This document shows, in pieces, positions 48,769-57,980 of a stretch of DNA of 64,000 bases. The number at the start of each line of letters is the position of its first letter. The first letter of the stretch is position 1. Below the pieces are notes generated by a model, which made no database searches, had not been told where the DNA came from, and saw only the letters and a list, made by a program, of their open reading frames with translations. Source of the DNA: Vibrio variabilis (GTDB lineage Bacteria > Pseudomonadota > Gammaproteobacteria > Enterobacterales > Vibrionaceae); contig NZ_JYJK01000040.1 in assembly GCF_003263785.1 (NCBI RefSeq), forward strand, positions 62,001 through 126,000. The letters run 5' to 3'. A program made the translations under genes and the position numbers.

Positions 48769-50538
48769 ATGTTAGTTTTTATCATATTTATTCTCACTAT
48801 TGCGGGGTTGATTCGCTATCAACAAAGACCCGCGATGGTTTTTGGCGTTGCTTTTATGGTGCTGTTTGCATCCAACGCTGTATCCGCTAATGACGTACTC
48901 AATAGTATGTCTAACCAGGGACTCCTCACTCTTGTATTGCTAATGCTGTGTTCATTAGCGCTCGAAAAAACCCGCCTACTGCGACTTATCGCAACAAAAG
49001 TCCTTCACCAAAGTTACCTTCAAACTTGGTTTCGTCTATTTGGTATCACCGCCACTACTTCAGCCATCCTGAACAACACGGCTGTCGTCTCTACTATGCT
49101 CGCCCCGATAAGAAATAACCCTTACCACCCCGCGAGCAAGCTACTTCTTCCACTGTCGTACGCGGCTATTTTGGGCGGTACGCTCACTCTAGTCGGTACA
49201 TCGACCAATCTCATTGTTAACAGCTTAGTTTTAGATTTTGGACTACCGTCACTGAAATTCTTTGACTTCACCAAGGTCGGGCTTATGTTGGTTGTTGCCT
49301 GCGGTTTAACATTACTCATCTGCAACCGCTGGCTACCAGCCTATCAACAGACGGCTGGAGAGTCTAAAAGCTACTTCATTGATGCTAAAGTCCTGGGTGG
49401 CTCCAGTCTAATTGGTCAATCCATCCAGCAGAATGGCTTACGTCATCTCGAGTCGTTATTTTTGGTTGAAATAGTCCGTAATGGACAACTGATAAGTCCA
49501 GTTACTCCCACTGAGCGATTGCAAGAAAATGATAGACTTATCTTTAGTGGTGATATCAACAAAGTCATGCAATTGAGTCAGTTTGATGGCCTCAAAACCT
49601 TCGCGCATGACAATGGTTTACCGCTTAACAACCTTACTGAAGTCGTTGTCAGGCCAGAGAGTAACCTTCTGGGTCAGACGCTAAAAAAAGTGGGATTTCG
49701 CGCCAAGTTCGATGCTGCCGTCGTGGCCATACGTCGCGATGGGCAACGAATATCAGGCAAGCTGGGTGACTCAAAAGTCATGGCTGGTGATGCTCTAGTT
49801 CTCGCGGTCGGCCCTGACTTTAAAAATCGACAAAACTTACAAAAGAACTTCATCGTTGTCAGCGGGCATGAACCAGAAGTCATGCTCTCTGGTTACAAAG
49901 AACTCCTAACATGCTTCGGTTTTTTGGGTACTATTCTCTTGTCTGCCTGCGGTGTAGTTTCACTGTTTAAGGGAGTTTGTTTACTTCTTGGCGTTTTACT
50001 CATTTGCAACTGCTTGAGTGTATCGGAGATACTTCGGCGTTTCCCGGTCGATATTTGGTTGATTATTGCTACCGCACTAGTCCTATCTCAGGCCATGTCT
50101 AATGCTGGAGGACAGCAAGTATTAGAACACCTCGTTCAACATTACTTGAATGACCTGTCACCGCTTACTGCTGTTATTGTGGTTTATATTCTTACCTGGC
50201 TTCTGACGGAGCTAGTCACCAATAATGCAGCGGCTGCCCTGTTATTCCCTGTTGCGCTTGGCTTATCTGAAGCGCTTGGGGCGAACAATACGGCTTTCAT
50301 TATGGCGGTTGCATTTGGTGCTAGCGCTAGCTTCATAAGCCCCTACGGTTATCAAACAAACTTAATGGTATTTAATGCCGGAAAATATAAACTCAGCGAC
50401 TTCGTAAAAATCGGGGCTCCTGTTAGCATCGTCTACGGCATAACGACGATTACCGGTATTTATTGGGTATATGCTTATAGCCAATACGCACTAAGTTTGA
50501 ACAAATACAATGTTACTGACTGGAAAAGTAACGCATAG
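48769..50538 (+). CDS. SLC13-family permease with two TrkA-C domains, probable sulfate transporter
   Basis: 589 residues. Two hydrophobic halves flank a soluble centre (about residues 200-370). The soluble part has two RCK_C/TrkA-C copies (LIGQSIQQNGLRHLES with ERLQENDRLIFSGD, and LLGQTLKKVGFRAKFD with VMAGDALVLAVGP). TM motifs ILNNTAVVSTMLAP and TLVGTSTNLIVNSLVL, mirrored by TELVTNNAAAALLFP and ISPYGYQTNLMVF, are the SNT-type substrate loops of SLC13 transporters. Its position between cysN and cysC suggests sulfate import for APS/PAPS. Confidence 0.85.
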   Translation: MLVFIIFILTIAGLIRYQQRPAMVFGVAFMVLFASNAVSANDVLNSMSNQGLLTLVLLMLCSLALEKTRLLRLIATKVLHQSYLQTWFRLFGITATTSAILNNTAVVSTMLAPIRNNPYHPASKLLLPLSYAAILGGTLTLVGTSTNLIVNSLVLDFGLPSLKFFDFTKVGLMLVVACGLTLLICNRWLPAYQQTAGESKSYFIDAKVLGGSSLIGQSIQQNGLRHLESLFLVEIVRNGQLISPVTPTERLQENDRLIFSGDINKVMQLSQFDGLKTFAHDNGLPLNNLTEVVVRPESNLLGQTLKKVGFRAKFDAAVVAIRRDGQRISGKLGDSKVMAGDALVLAVGPDFKNRQNLQKNFIVVSGHEPEVMLSGYKELLTCFGFLGTILLSACGVVSLFKGVCLLLGVLLICNCLSVSEILRRFPVDIWLIIATALVLSQAMSNAGGQQVLEHLVQHYLNDLSPLTAVIVVYILTWLLTELVTNNAAAALLFPVALGLSEALGANNTAFIMAVAFGASASFISPYGYQTNLMVFNAGKYKLSDFVKIGAPVSIVYGITTITGIYWVYAYSQYALSLNKYNVTDWKSNA

Positions 50539-50559
50539 AACAATGTATAAAGAGGAACT

Positions 50560-51195
50560 ATGACTTCACCATATATCGAAAAAGACACTCAGAGTGAAAA
50601 ATCAAGTGATGTCGTCTGGCACCTAGCTTCTGTAAGCCACAACGAGCGCGTGTCGCAGCTCGGACAAAAGCCCGCGATTTTGTGGTTTACTGGACTGAGT
50701 GGCTCAGGAAAATCAACGATCGCTAACGCTGTTGACAAGATGTTATTTGATCTAGGTATCAAAACGTACCTCTTAGATGGTGATAATATTCGCCATGGCT
50801 TGAATGGTGATCTAGGTTTTAGTGACAATGATCGAGTAGAAAACATCCGCCGTGTGAGTGAAGTTGCAAAGCTCTTTGTTGACGCAGGTATCATAGTTTC
50901 AACTGCCTTTATTTCCCCTTTTACTTCTGACAGAAAAATTGCGAGGGATCTTGTTGACTCATCTCAGTTTATTGAGATTTTTATTGATACACCTCTCGAC
51001 ATTTGCGAGGCACGAGACCCGAAAGGCTTGTACAAGAAAGCTCGAGCAGGTGAAATCAAGCACTTTACAGGTATATCTTCGGCTTATGAGGAGCCAATAG
51101 CTCCTGAGATACATGTAAAGTGCGGAGAGAAGAGCATCGAGGAATGTGCGATTCAAATCGTAGAATATCTTCGAGAAAACAATTACATAAAGTGA
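50560..51195 (+). CDS. cysC: Adenylylsulfate kinase
   Basis: 211 residues. Motifs: WFTGLSGSGKSTIANAVD (P-loop near residue 45), LLDGDNIRHGLNGDLGFSDNDRVENIRRVSEVAKL, FISPFTSDRKIARDL, and DPKGLYKKARAGEIKHFTGISSAYE. This is complete for CysC. It makes PAPS, the donor for sulfotransferases. As the last gene of the sulfate block it precedes wecA by about 80 bp. Confidence 0.95.
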   Translation: MTSPYIEKDTQSEKSSDVVWHLASVSHNERVSQLGQKPAILWFTGLSGSGKSTIANAVDKMLFDLGIKTYLLDGDNIRHGLNGDLGFSDNDRVENIRRVSEVAKLFVDAGIIVSTAFISPFTSDRKIARDLVDSSQFIEIFIDTPLDICEARDPKGLYKKARAGEIKHFTGISSAYEEPIAPEIHVKCGEKSIEECAIQIVEYLRENNYIK

Positions 51196-51278
51196 GAATA
51201 CCTTTACTCGGTCAAAGTGACACAAAGATGTCACGTTAATAACTCAATATAGTAAAACACAACGTTAAGGAACGAGCA

Positions 51279-52345
51279 GTGCTTACAACGACAGCTGGCG
51301 TGCTCACGGTATCGACCTTGAGCCTGTTATCAATGCGCAAAGCGGCGTTGCATTATGGCTTTGTGGATAGCCCATGCAATAGAAAAAGACATTCAGGTGA
51401 AATCCCGCTAGTGGGTGGTGCTTCGCTGTTCGTTTCAGTGGTTTTTATCTGCTTGACCCAACCCATGCTCGTACCCATGAGCTATGACTACCTTATTGGG
51501 GGGCGCTTTTAGTCCTCGTCGGTATGTTCGATGACAAGTATGATATTTCAGCGAGCTTGAGACTTGTATTGATGCTCTTCTTGGCTATTTGGCTTGCCAA
51601 TGATGGGGGGCACAGCATAAACAACCTCGGAGACTTGGCGGGTTCCGGCAAGCTGGACATAAAAAGCGTTAGTGTTGCGTTTACGGCAGTCGCATTGATA
51701 GGGTGCATTACTGCATTCAACATGGTCGATGGCGCTGATGGGCTATTGAGCGTCCTTGCGAGTGTTACTCTTCTTGGTCTATCGGCAATATTCTATGCAT
51801 CTGGGGAGTTGAATCTGACTTACTTTTGCTTGCTGTTTGTCTTGGCAATGGTGCCTTATGCCATCTGCAATCTAGATATTATCCCGAACCGATCATTACG
51901 AGTATTTATGGGTGACTCTGGCAGTTTCCTAATTGGATTTACCGTTATCTGGCTAATGATCGCTGCCACTGAAATGTCCGGAGAGCCTTCAGCGGAGCCC
52001 ATCATGCGGCCTGTTACTGCACTTTGGCTTATTGCGGTGCCTCTCATGGATATGGCTATGGTGATGTTGCGAAGAATGAAAAACAGACGTTCACCATTTT
52101 CAGCCGATCGTCTGCACTTACATCATATCTGCGCGCGACTAAAAATGGGACGTTACCAAACCCTATTCATCATTGGTGGGGTTTCTCTAGCACACGCACT
52201 TGTTGGGATAGCCGGAGAGTTGTTGCAAGTTCGTGAGTCAATCATGCTGGCTCTGTTTCTGTTATCGTTCTCTCTATATGTTATCTCTATCAGTTACATA
52301 TGGAAATTTACTACTTTCCTGAGACATCGTTTGAATATTCGCTAA
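51279..52345 (+). CDS. wecA: Undecaprenyl-phosphate GlcNAc-1-phosphate transferase, WecA-like (one apparent frameshift)
   Basis: About 355 residues from a GTG with AAGGA upstream, after restoring one G in a run at 51498-51503. Motifs: RKRHSGEIPLVGGASLF, VGMFDDKYD (Asp-rich loop), AFNMVDGADGLL, VFMGDSGSFLIG and DRLHLHHICARLKMG (His loop). It has about ten TM segments. It starts polymers on undecaprenyl phosphate with GlcNAc-1-P or a related HexNAc. It is the last plus-strand gene of the locus and converges with yjbH. Confidence 0.88.
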
Positions 52346-52402
52346 TGTTTTGTGTGGTTATTAAGCATTAAACAAACGATGTCAGACAGGGATAAAAGAG
52401 AT

Positions 52403-54605
52403 TTAATCAACCTTGCTAGGTCTTGACGTCCAAGGTGATCTAGCATCAGTCACGCTAAATAGCTCATACTTACGCCCAAGCATCTGACCTCCATCTCGAG
52501 TTAGCGGCTGCCAGTTAAAGAACGCACGATTAGCACTCGGTTTGACCGTCATGATGTCAAACGGTATTGAGACATAAAAGCCTTTGGTAAAGCTACCTTC
52601 ACCAAACTCTTCCGAGCTTAAGTTGGTAAAACTCGCGTAAGCGCCAGCAATCACGCCACTTTTAAACTGTTTTGAGAAGTCCAAACGAGTACCAACATCG
52701 CCTGCGAGGAACTGACCAAACCCAACTTTAAATAGCGTGCTGTCTAGGAATGACCACTGTGGCATGTAGTAGCCCGTAACAAAGCCCGTGGTTTGATTCA
52801 CTGCTGCTTTGAATGGCCTGCCGAACTCTGGGATGTTTTGGTCTTCTTGGTCGAATACTCCAAAAGCGCTTCTTGGATCGCGCTGCGATACTAAATTGAT
52901 GTCGGCGCTGATCGCCCAATTTCGATTTAGCGGACGATAAAGCAACTCACCACCTGCACCCGCAAACATAGTTTCTAAATAGCCACCATAGACTTGACCA
53001 TAAAATCCATTGCCAAACTCTTGAAAGTACGTCGCTTGCAAGTTTTTCACCCATAAGGTGTTGTCAGACACATAAGCCTAAACAGGGTTCTAACCCTAGG
53101 TACGTTAGTGCCATCGGGCGGGACAATGTAATTAAACTTGTCGTAGTTATCGACAACATTCAAATGCACCGTGCCGGATAGATTGAGATTTTTCGTTGCC
53201 CAAACATCAGCCGTTCCATCGATACCCAACTCATACAGATAGAAATTCTCCGCAGAACCAATCGACTGCGCTAGCGTTGGTCTAAACGAGTATTGGAGGC
53301 GATCAAAGCCGTCATATTCTATTGCTGCTGTTTCCGTGCTGACATTGCTTTCGACCTCTTTCTCTGACATCGAGTCGGTAAGCTGACGATCTAGTGGCTG
53401 CTGCTGTGCTATTTTTTTGAATGTGTTGGCATCAATTTGTGTCTCGGTTTGCGGTAAATTGAGATTGGTTTCTATGATGTGGTAAGTGGTGATTTTAGCT
53501 GGAAGATGATTCGCTAAAATACGTGCTGCTCGCTCGCGCGCCTCGTCTCGGTCGCGGTATTTTTTCTGCTTACCGACAATCGTTACCGTCTCTCCGCTGC
53601 GCTCAATAGCCACATCATCATAGCCAGCAATCGCATTTAGCTCACCCGCCAGTTTGTCCCAATCAACCTCATCAACACTATTGGCGACTTGGGCGGGACG
53701 TGGTTCAGGCATGGGTTCATCCAACCAATACGCTTTGGTATCATTAAAATTAGTGCGAAGTGTCACACCCAACGCAACGGCATTGCCACGCTGATAGCTA
53801 GCGCGAATATCTCCCCAGTCACCAACACGATACAACGCACCAAAGTTCCAGGGTGTTGCCGGCGTCATGTCAACGCCGGCCCGCACTACTGGGAAATCTT
53901 GAGAGTAGTCATTCGAGTCATATTCAAGTTTGAGACGCAGCGGTTGCCAAGGTGTTTGGTATTCGATGCCACCAAACAATGCTGCAGGACCTTTAAACCA
54001 GCGCTCATAATCCACCATCCCCCTGTCCCTTTCGCATCTAAGGGGCGTGTACAATATCCGTCACTCATCTTACAAAATGGGTTAGCGATATTATCGCGAG
54101 TGCCAAGGTAACCCCAGCCCATCCCTAACGTGAAATCGACATTACCAAAGCGCTTTGTGGCTGCAACAAACTCACCATCGAAGAGTCCTGTGCCGCCGAA
54201 GTCTCTAAAACCTACCGAGGTTTCTGGTAGGTAGTCGCCCTCTTCTAACAAGCGGATCTTAAAGTCGATCCCCTTGTCGGTGTATTTGGTATCGCCACTA
54301 AAGCTCGGGTCGCTGCTGTAAAGTAAATCCTGAACCAAGGTGTAGCGAATGGTGGTTTCAAACCAAGGCATCAGCTGTAAGCTAACGTTGTATTTATGAT
54401 AATGCTCGGTCCAGTCACCATTAATACTAAACTCGCCTTCTGCGGCCATTCGCCCTGTTGGCATTTGCATCAGACCGACACCACCGAAATCCGATTGCGA
54501 TGGCGACAATGTTGCGGGTTCAAACACATCACCATAGGACGTCGTACTTAACACTGTGGCGATTGCCGCAGACAATATTGAAGGCGTTAATCGCTTATTA
54601 TTCAT
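52403..54605 (-). CDS. yjbH: YjbH outer-membrane polysaccharide protein (two apparent frameshifts)
   Basis: About 734 residues when two G-run losses are corrected, one near 54020 and one near 53080. It has a signal peptide (MNNKRLTPS to TTSYGD), then FGGVGLMQMPTGRMAAEGEFS, ETSVGFRDFGGTGLF, WFKGPAALFGGIEYQTPWQPLRLKLEYD, and a C-terminal barrel. It is the GfcD-type member of the YjbEFGH system, called wbfB in some Vibrio loci. It overlaps the end of yjbG by 8 bp. A distant paralogue lies at 2.2-4.6 kb. Confidence 0.85.
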
Positions 54606-55449
54606 TGTGATTTACCTTGTGGCGCAGCAAGTCCGCTATGTCTTGATTTAGGCTTGAAAACTCTGATGGAAGGGATTTAAAAGGCACGTAGACTATTGCA
54701 CCGGGTGCCAAAAAATGAGGCTCGAAGTTCCATACACCATAAGCAACTTCAATCACTTTGCCGTCTGGCTGAATGACGAATGCGGTGCTGTGACTGGCAC
54801 TGTCTAAGCGAATGTCACCCAGCGCATTAAAGTAATCCGCTAAGAACCATTGTGCTTTATGAACAATGCTCTCCGACTGCTCGACTGCACCTAAAAAGTT
54901 TATCTTGTTATTGCGAGCGCCAATATTGAGTTGATAGTGACCCAGCAATTGTGGATTGCCGTTTCGTAGCGATTGCACCAAGTCATAGTCGAGCGATGCG
55001 AACTCGCGGTAGTGAAATTGCGAGCGTTCGATTTGATCTAGAATCTTGTCGGTACCCATGCTCGCATCGCGTGCTTGGAGCGCTTTAAGCTGAGCGACGA
55101 CTTGGGCTTTTTTGCTATCAATAGACGATTGTTTATCTAGGGAGAATAACTGAGCTTGCAAATAGTCCAACTGCACATTCGCGAGCCGTGCTTGGTTGTT
55201 GGTGTCTCTTAGGATCGTATCCAGCCGTGCTGGTTGAGGGTACTCCAACCTAACCGACTGCTGCGGCAGCATGATTGACAACTCGGCACTGCTCGCTGGG
55301 AAAGTTGCGGCAAATGTAATAAAAACAATAAGGGGATAAGCCATTACTCGCGGCAGCATTGCTTGCGACAACTTTGCTTGCGACAACATTAGCCGCGATA
55401 GGAAGCGGCTATTTAGCCCTCTAATATTGCACCATCCGTGATAGAACAT
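54598..55449 (-). CDS. yjbG: GfcC/YjbG-family periplasmic protein
   Basis: Up to 283 residues; the Met36 start (near 55344), giving MAYPLIVFITFAATFPASSA as signal peptide, may be the real one. The body fits the GfcC fold: PARLDTILRDTNNQARL, FNALGDIRLDSASHSTAFVIQPDGKVIEVAYGVWN, and APGAIVYVPFKSLPSEF. It lies between yjbF and yjbH in the same order as in E. coli. It is thought to act in the periplasm in polysaccharide secretion. Confidence 0.85.
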   Translation of the reverse strand: MFYHGWCNIRGLNSRFLSRLMLSQAKLSQAMLPRVMAYPLIVFITFAATFPASSAELSIMLPQQSVRLEYPQPARLDTILRDTNNQARLANVQLDYLQAQLFSLDKQSSIDSKKAQVVAQLKALQARDASMGTDKILDQIERSQFHYREFASLDYDLVQSLRNGNPQLLGHYQLNIGARNNKINFLGAVEQSESIVHKAQWFLADYFNALGDIRLDSASHSTAFVIQPDGKVIEVAYGVWNFEPHFLAPGAIVYVPFKSLPSEFSSLNQDIADLLRHKVNHNE

Positions 55450-55514
55450 GCGGTTTCCTTAATCGATATCAGCGTCGAGATAAAAGCCTAGTGGCGACGG
55501 TGCTATCAAAGTGA

Positions 55515-56156
55515 TTACATCGAAGGTTGTTTTAATACTGTGAATTCGACTTTGGCCATTTGCGGGCCGATGTACTCTATCGAGCGGACGGTGTTACCCG
55601 TTTCGCTGTCTTGCCAATATTCATTGATTAGCGGCTGATCAAGCGCATCAAACCGCACTCGCTCGCGGTATTTTTCTGTTTGATAGCTGGCAACAGCGGT
55701 ATTGATGGTTTCGTTGCCATCAGCCCATCGATTGGCAATGCCTTGATATCCATAACGGTAGTCTGGCATCCAATCATAATTTACTTGCCATGAGTTGGCG
55801 GTTTGCTCGGTTCTGGTGACGCCTTGGAGGTTATCGCCATAAAGGCCGATGGTTTTCACTAACCTGCCCTTTTCGTAGACAAACAAAGCACGGTCTGAAG
55901 ACATCCATTTATACTGAGTGACACCTGTCGCGGTGTTAGGCTCCGCAAACGCCAAAACCACAAAGATCTGGGCGCCATCGTTAATTCGAATGTATGCACT
56001 GGCGTAGGAGAGAGCCTTGATTTGCTCGGCCGTCATCACAATATCATCGGCACCTAAAAAAGCCTCAGATAAGGTGGCGTTGACGTCTTGGAAACGCTGC
56101 GAGCAAGCTGTCAACGTTAATATCGAACACATGATGAGCGTGGATTTAAACTTCAA
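55515..56156 (-). CDS. yjbF: YjbF/GfcB-family lipoprotein
   Basis: 213 residues. It has a lipoprotein signal with lipobox LTAC (Cys18). Family features are YASAYIRINDGAQIFVVLAFAE, YKWMSSDRALFVYEKGRLVKTIGLYGDNLQGV and a repeated beta strand pattern. It is the second gene of the yjbEFGH set and is followed by yjbG after about 65 bp. Confidence 0.87.
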   Translation of the reverse strand: MKFKSTLIMCSILTLTACSQRFQDVNATLSEAFLGADDIVMTAEQIKALSYASAYIRINDGAQIFVVLAFAEPNTATGVTQYKWMSSDRALFVYEKGRLVKTIGLYGDNLQGVTRTEQTANSWQVNYDWMPDYRYGYQGIANRWADGNETINTAVASYQTEKYRERVRFDALDQPLINEYWQDSETGNTVRSIEYIGPQMAKVEFTVLKQPSM

Positions 56157-56251
56157 TACATCATCCCGCAGTAGATCAAGCGCAAGCTAAGGCGCTACAT
56201 GAGAGTGGAAAACTGCTCAACTCGACAAAGTGGAGTAAAAAACCGTTAAGC

Positions 56252-56292
56252 GAAAATAACGCTCTCTCTACAAGCTGTATGTAAAGAGAGCG
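56252..56292 (-). terminator. Hairpin between yjbE and yjbF, probable partial terminator
   Basis: CGCTCTCT (56260-56267) pairs with AGAGAGCG (56285-56292), and the stem extends to about 12 bp with one wobble. On the minus strand it is followed by TTATTTT. It lies just after the yjbE stop. Being internal to the operon, it probably lowers expression of yjbF, yjbG and yjbH relative to yjbE. Confidence 0.7.
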
Positions 56293-56306
56293 TGCATCAA
56301 CAACAA

Positions 56307-56531
56307 TTACTGAGTGTTAGTTACTGTTGTTGTTGTTGCATTGTTGTCTTCCGCTGAAGCAACAGCAACTACTGCTACTGCAGCTGCAGTACCAATTACA
56401 ATACCGCCAGTCATAGCTGAACCTGCTGCTGCACCACCTGCGCCAGCGCCTGCTGCGCCGCCTTCAGCTTCTGCAAATGCTGGGCTAGCCATACCTGCTG
56501 CAATCGCCATGATTAATGCGATTTTTTTCAT
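56307..56531 (-). CDS. yjbE: YjbE-like small secreted Gly/Ala/Thr-rich protein
   Basis: 74 residues. A signal peptide (MKKIALIMAIAAGMASPAFA) is followed by a Gly/Ala-rich stretch (EGGAAGAGAGGAAAGSA), a hydrophobic Val/Ala patch and a tail of Thr, Asn and Gln (ATTTTVTNTQ). Composition and the Thr-rich end closely recall E. coli YjbE, and the gene heads a yjbF-yjbG-yjbH set. The function of the family is unclear. Confidence 0.8.
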   Translation of the reverse strand: MKKIALIMAIAAGMASPAFAEAEGGAAGAGAGGAAAGSAMTGGIVIGTAAAVAVVAVASAEDNNATTTTVTNTQ

Positions 56532-56949
56532 GGTTATTTCCTTTTACTCAATTATCGATAATTCAGTGCATCTAATTGAACGCACTGACTTTCAATGTTA
56601 GTCCATTGTATAAAGCATTGTAAACGGTATTATTTTTACACCTTTCTGACAAATGATATTTTTTGAGCGTTTGATCACGGTTTTTGGGAAGAGCGGTCCT
56701 TGGTCCTGGGAAAAGAGTGGGTATTGGTTCTCGTTGCTAGTAATGTGGTTCGAGAGCGAGTGTTGATTTGAGGGAGTAAATCTTAGTTTTCACAGCTCTG
56801 CTAGAAAGTCCGCGATGTCTTTCACTCCCCCTAGAACCAAGGACCTAGGACCATAGAACCAATCCCTTAACCAATTCTTTTACCAATTTCCCAACAACTC
56901 AAAATCTTATATACTTATCGCAATTATCCTATTCAATTTGGAACGTTTT
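56532..56949. other. Divergent intergenic region between yjbE and hldD
   Basis: These 418 bp carry no gene. They must hold the promoters of the minus-strand yjbE operon and of hldD, including a TATACT box near 56912 for hldD. Two blocks of degenerate 7-bp units in opposite orientation are present: GGTCCTT-like at 56695-56711, and AGAACCA/AGGACCT/AGGACCA at about 56832-56860. Confidence 0.55.
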
Positions 56950-57891
56950 ATGATCATTGTAACCGGTGGTGCTGGCATGATTGGCAGCAATATTATCAAG
57001 GCACTTAACGCAGTTGGCTTGAATGATATTTTAGTTGTCGACAACCTAAAAAATGGCCGCAAGTTCAAAAACTTAGTTGACCTAGATATCACAGACTATA
57101 TGGATCGTGATGACTTCCTTACGCAAATCATGGCGGGCGATGACTTCGGTCCGATTGAAGCGGTATTCCATGAGGGCGCCTGCTCTGCCACCACTGAGTG
57201 GGATGGCAAGTATGTCATGCTCAACAACTACGAGTACTCAAAAGAGCTACTGCACTACTGCTTAGATCGTGAAATTCCGTTCTTGTACGCCTCATCAGCG
57301 GCGACTTATGGTGAAACGACCGTATTCAAAGAAGAGCGCCAATATGAAGGTGCACTGAATGTCTACGGTTACTCTAAGCAACAGTTTGACAACTATGTCC
57401 GCCGTCTTTGGGCTGATGCCAAGGCGCATGGTGAGACATTGTCTCAAATCACGGGTTTCCGTTACTTCAATGTTTATGGGCCTCGTGAGCAGCACAAAGG
57501 CAGCATGGCGTCAGTCGCGTTCCACTTGAACAACCAAATGAATGCGGGTGAGAATCCGAAGCTATTTGAAGGAAGCGCGCACTTTAAACGTGACTTTGTC
57601 TACGTAGGTGATGTCGCTAAAGTCAACCTTTGGTTTATGGAAAATGGTGTTTCGGGTATCTATAACTGCGGTACCGGTAATGCAGAGACGTTTGAAGCCA
57701 TTGCGCAGGCAGCGATTAAGCATCACGGCAAGGGTGAAATCGAGAATATCCCGTTCCCAGATCATCTAAAAGGTGCATACCAAGAGTTTACCCAGGCAGA
57801 CTTGACCAACTTGCGTGCAGCAGGCTGTGATGTTGAATTTAAGACAGTTGCAGAGGGTGTAGCTGAGTATTTAGCGATTGTGAATAAGTAG
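56950..57891 (+). CDS. hldD: ADP-L-glycero-D-manno-heptose 6-epimerase
   Basis: 313 residues from the ATG at 56950. Motifs: [56 protein letters not shown] (YxxxK), [20 protein letters not shown] and [11 protein letters not shown]. It makes ADP-L-glycero-D-manno-heptose for the LPS core. In Vibrio this gene (gmhD/rfaD) is a well known border of the capsule/O-antigen region, as it appears here. Confidence 0.95.
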   Translation: MIIVTGGAGMIGSNIIKALNAVGLNDILVVDNLKNGRKFKNLVDLDITDYMDRDDFLTQIMAGDDFGPIEAVFHEGACSATTEWDGKYVMLNNYEYSKELLHYCLDREIPFLYASSAATYGETTVFKEERQYEGALNVYGYSKQQFDNYVRRLWADAKAHGETLSQITGFRYFNVYGPREQHKGSMASVAFHLNNQMNAGENPKLFEGSAHFKRDFVYVGDVAKVNLWFMENGVSGIYNCGTGNAETFEAIAQAAIKHHGKGEIENIPFPDHLKGAYQEFTQADLTNLRAAGCDVEFKTVAEGVAEYLAIVNK

Positions 57892-57900
57892 TTTTTTGGT

Positions 57901-57962
57901 CCTTGGTTCTTGGCCCTAGGTCCTTGGATGTGATTCCGAGAACCTAGGATCAAGGACCAAGC
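57901..57962. repeat. Degenerate heptamer inverted repeat after hldD
   Basis: A block at 57901-57920 (CCTTGGTTCTTGGCCCTAGG) pairs imperfectly (about 16 of 20) with 57943-57962 on the other strand. Each arm is made of 7-bp units of the GGTCCTT type. It could form a hairpin between hldD and the next gene. Similar units occur upstream of hldD. Confidence 0.6.
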
Positions 57963-57980
57963 ACCTTCCAGGATTTTTCT

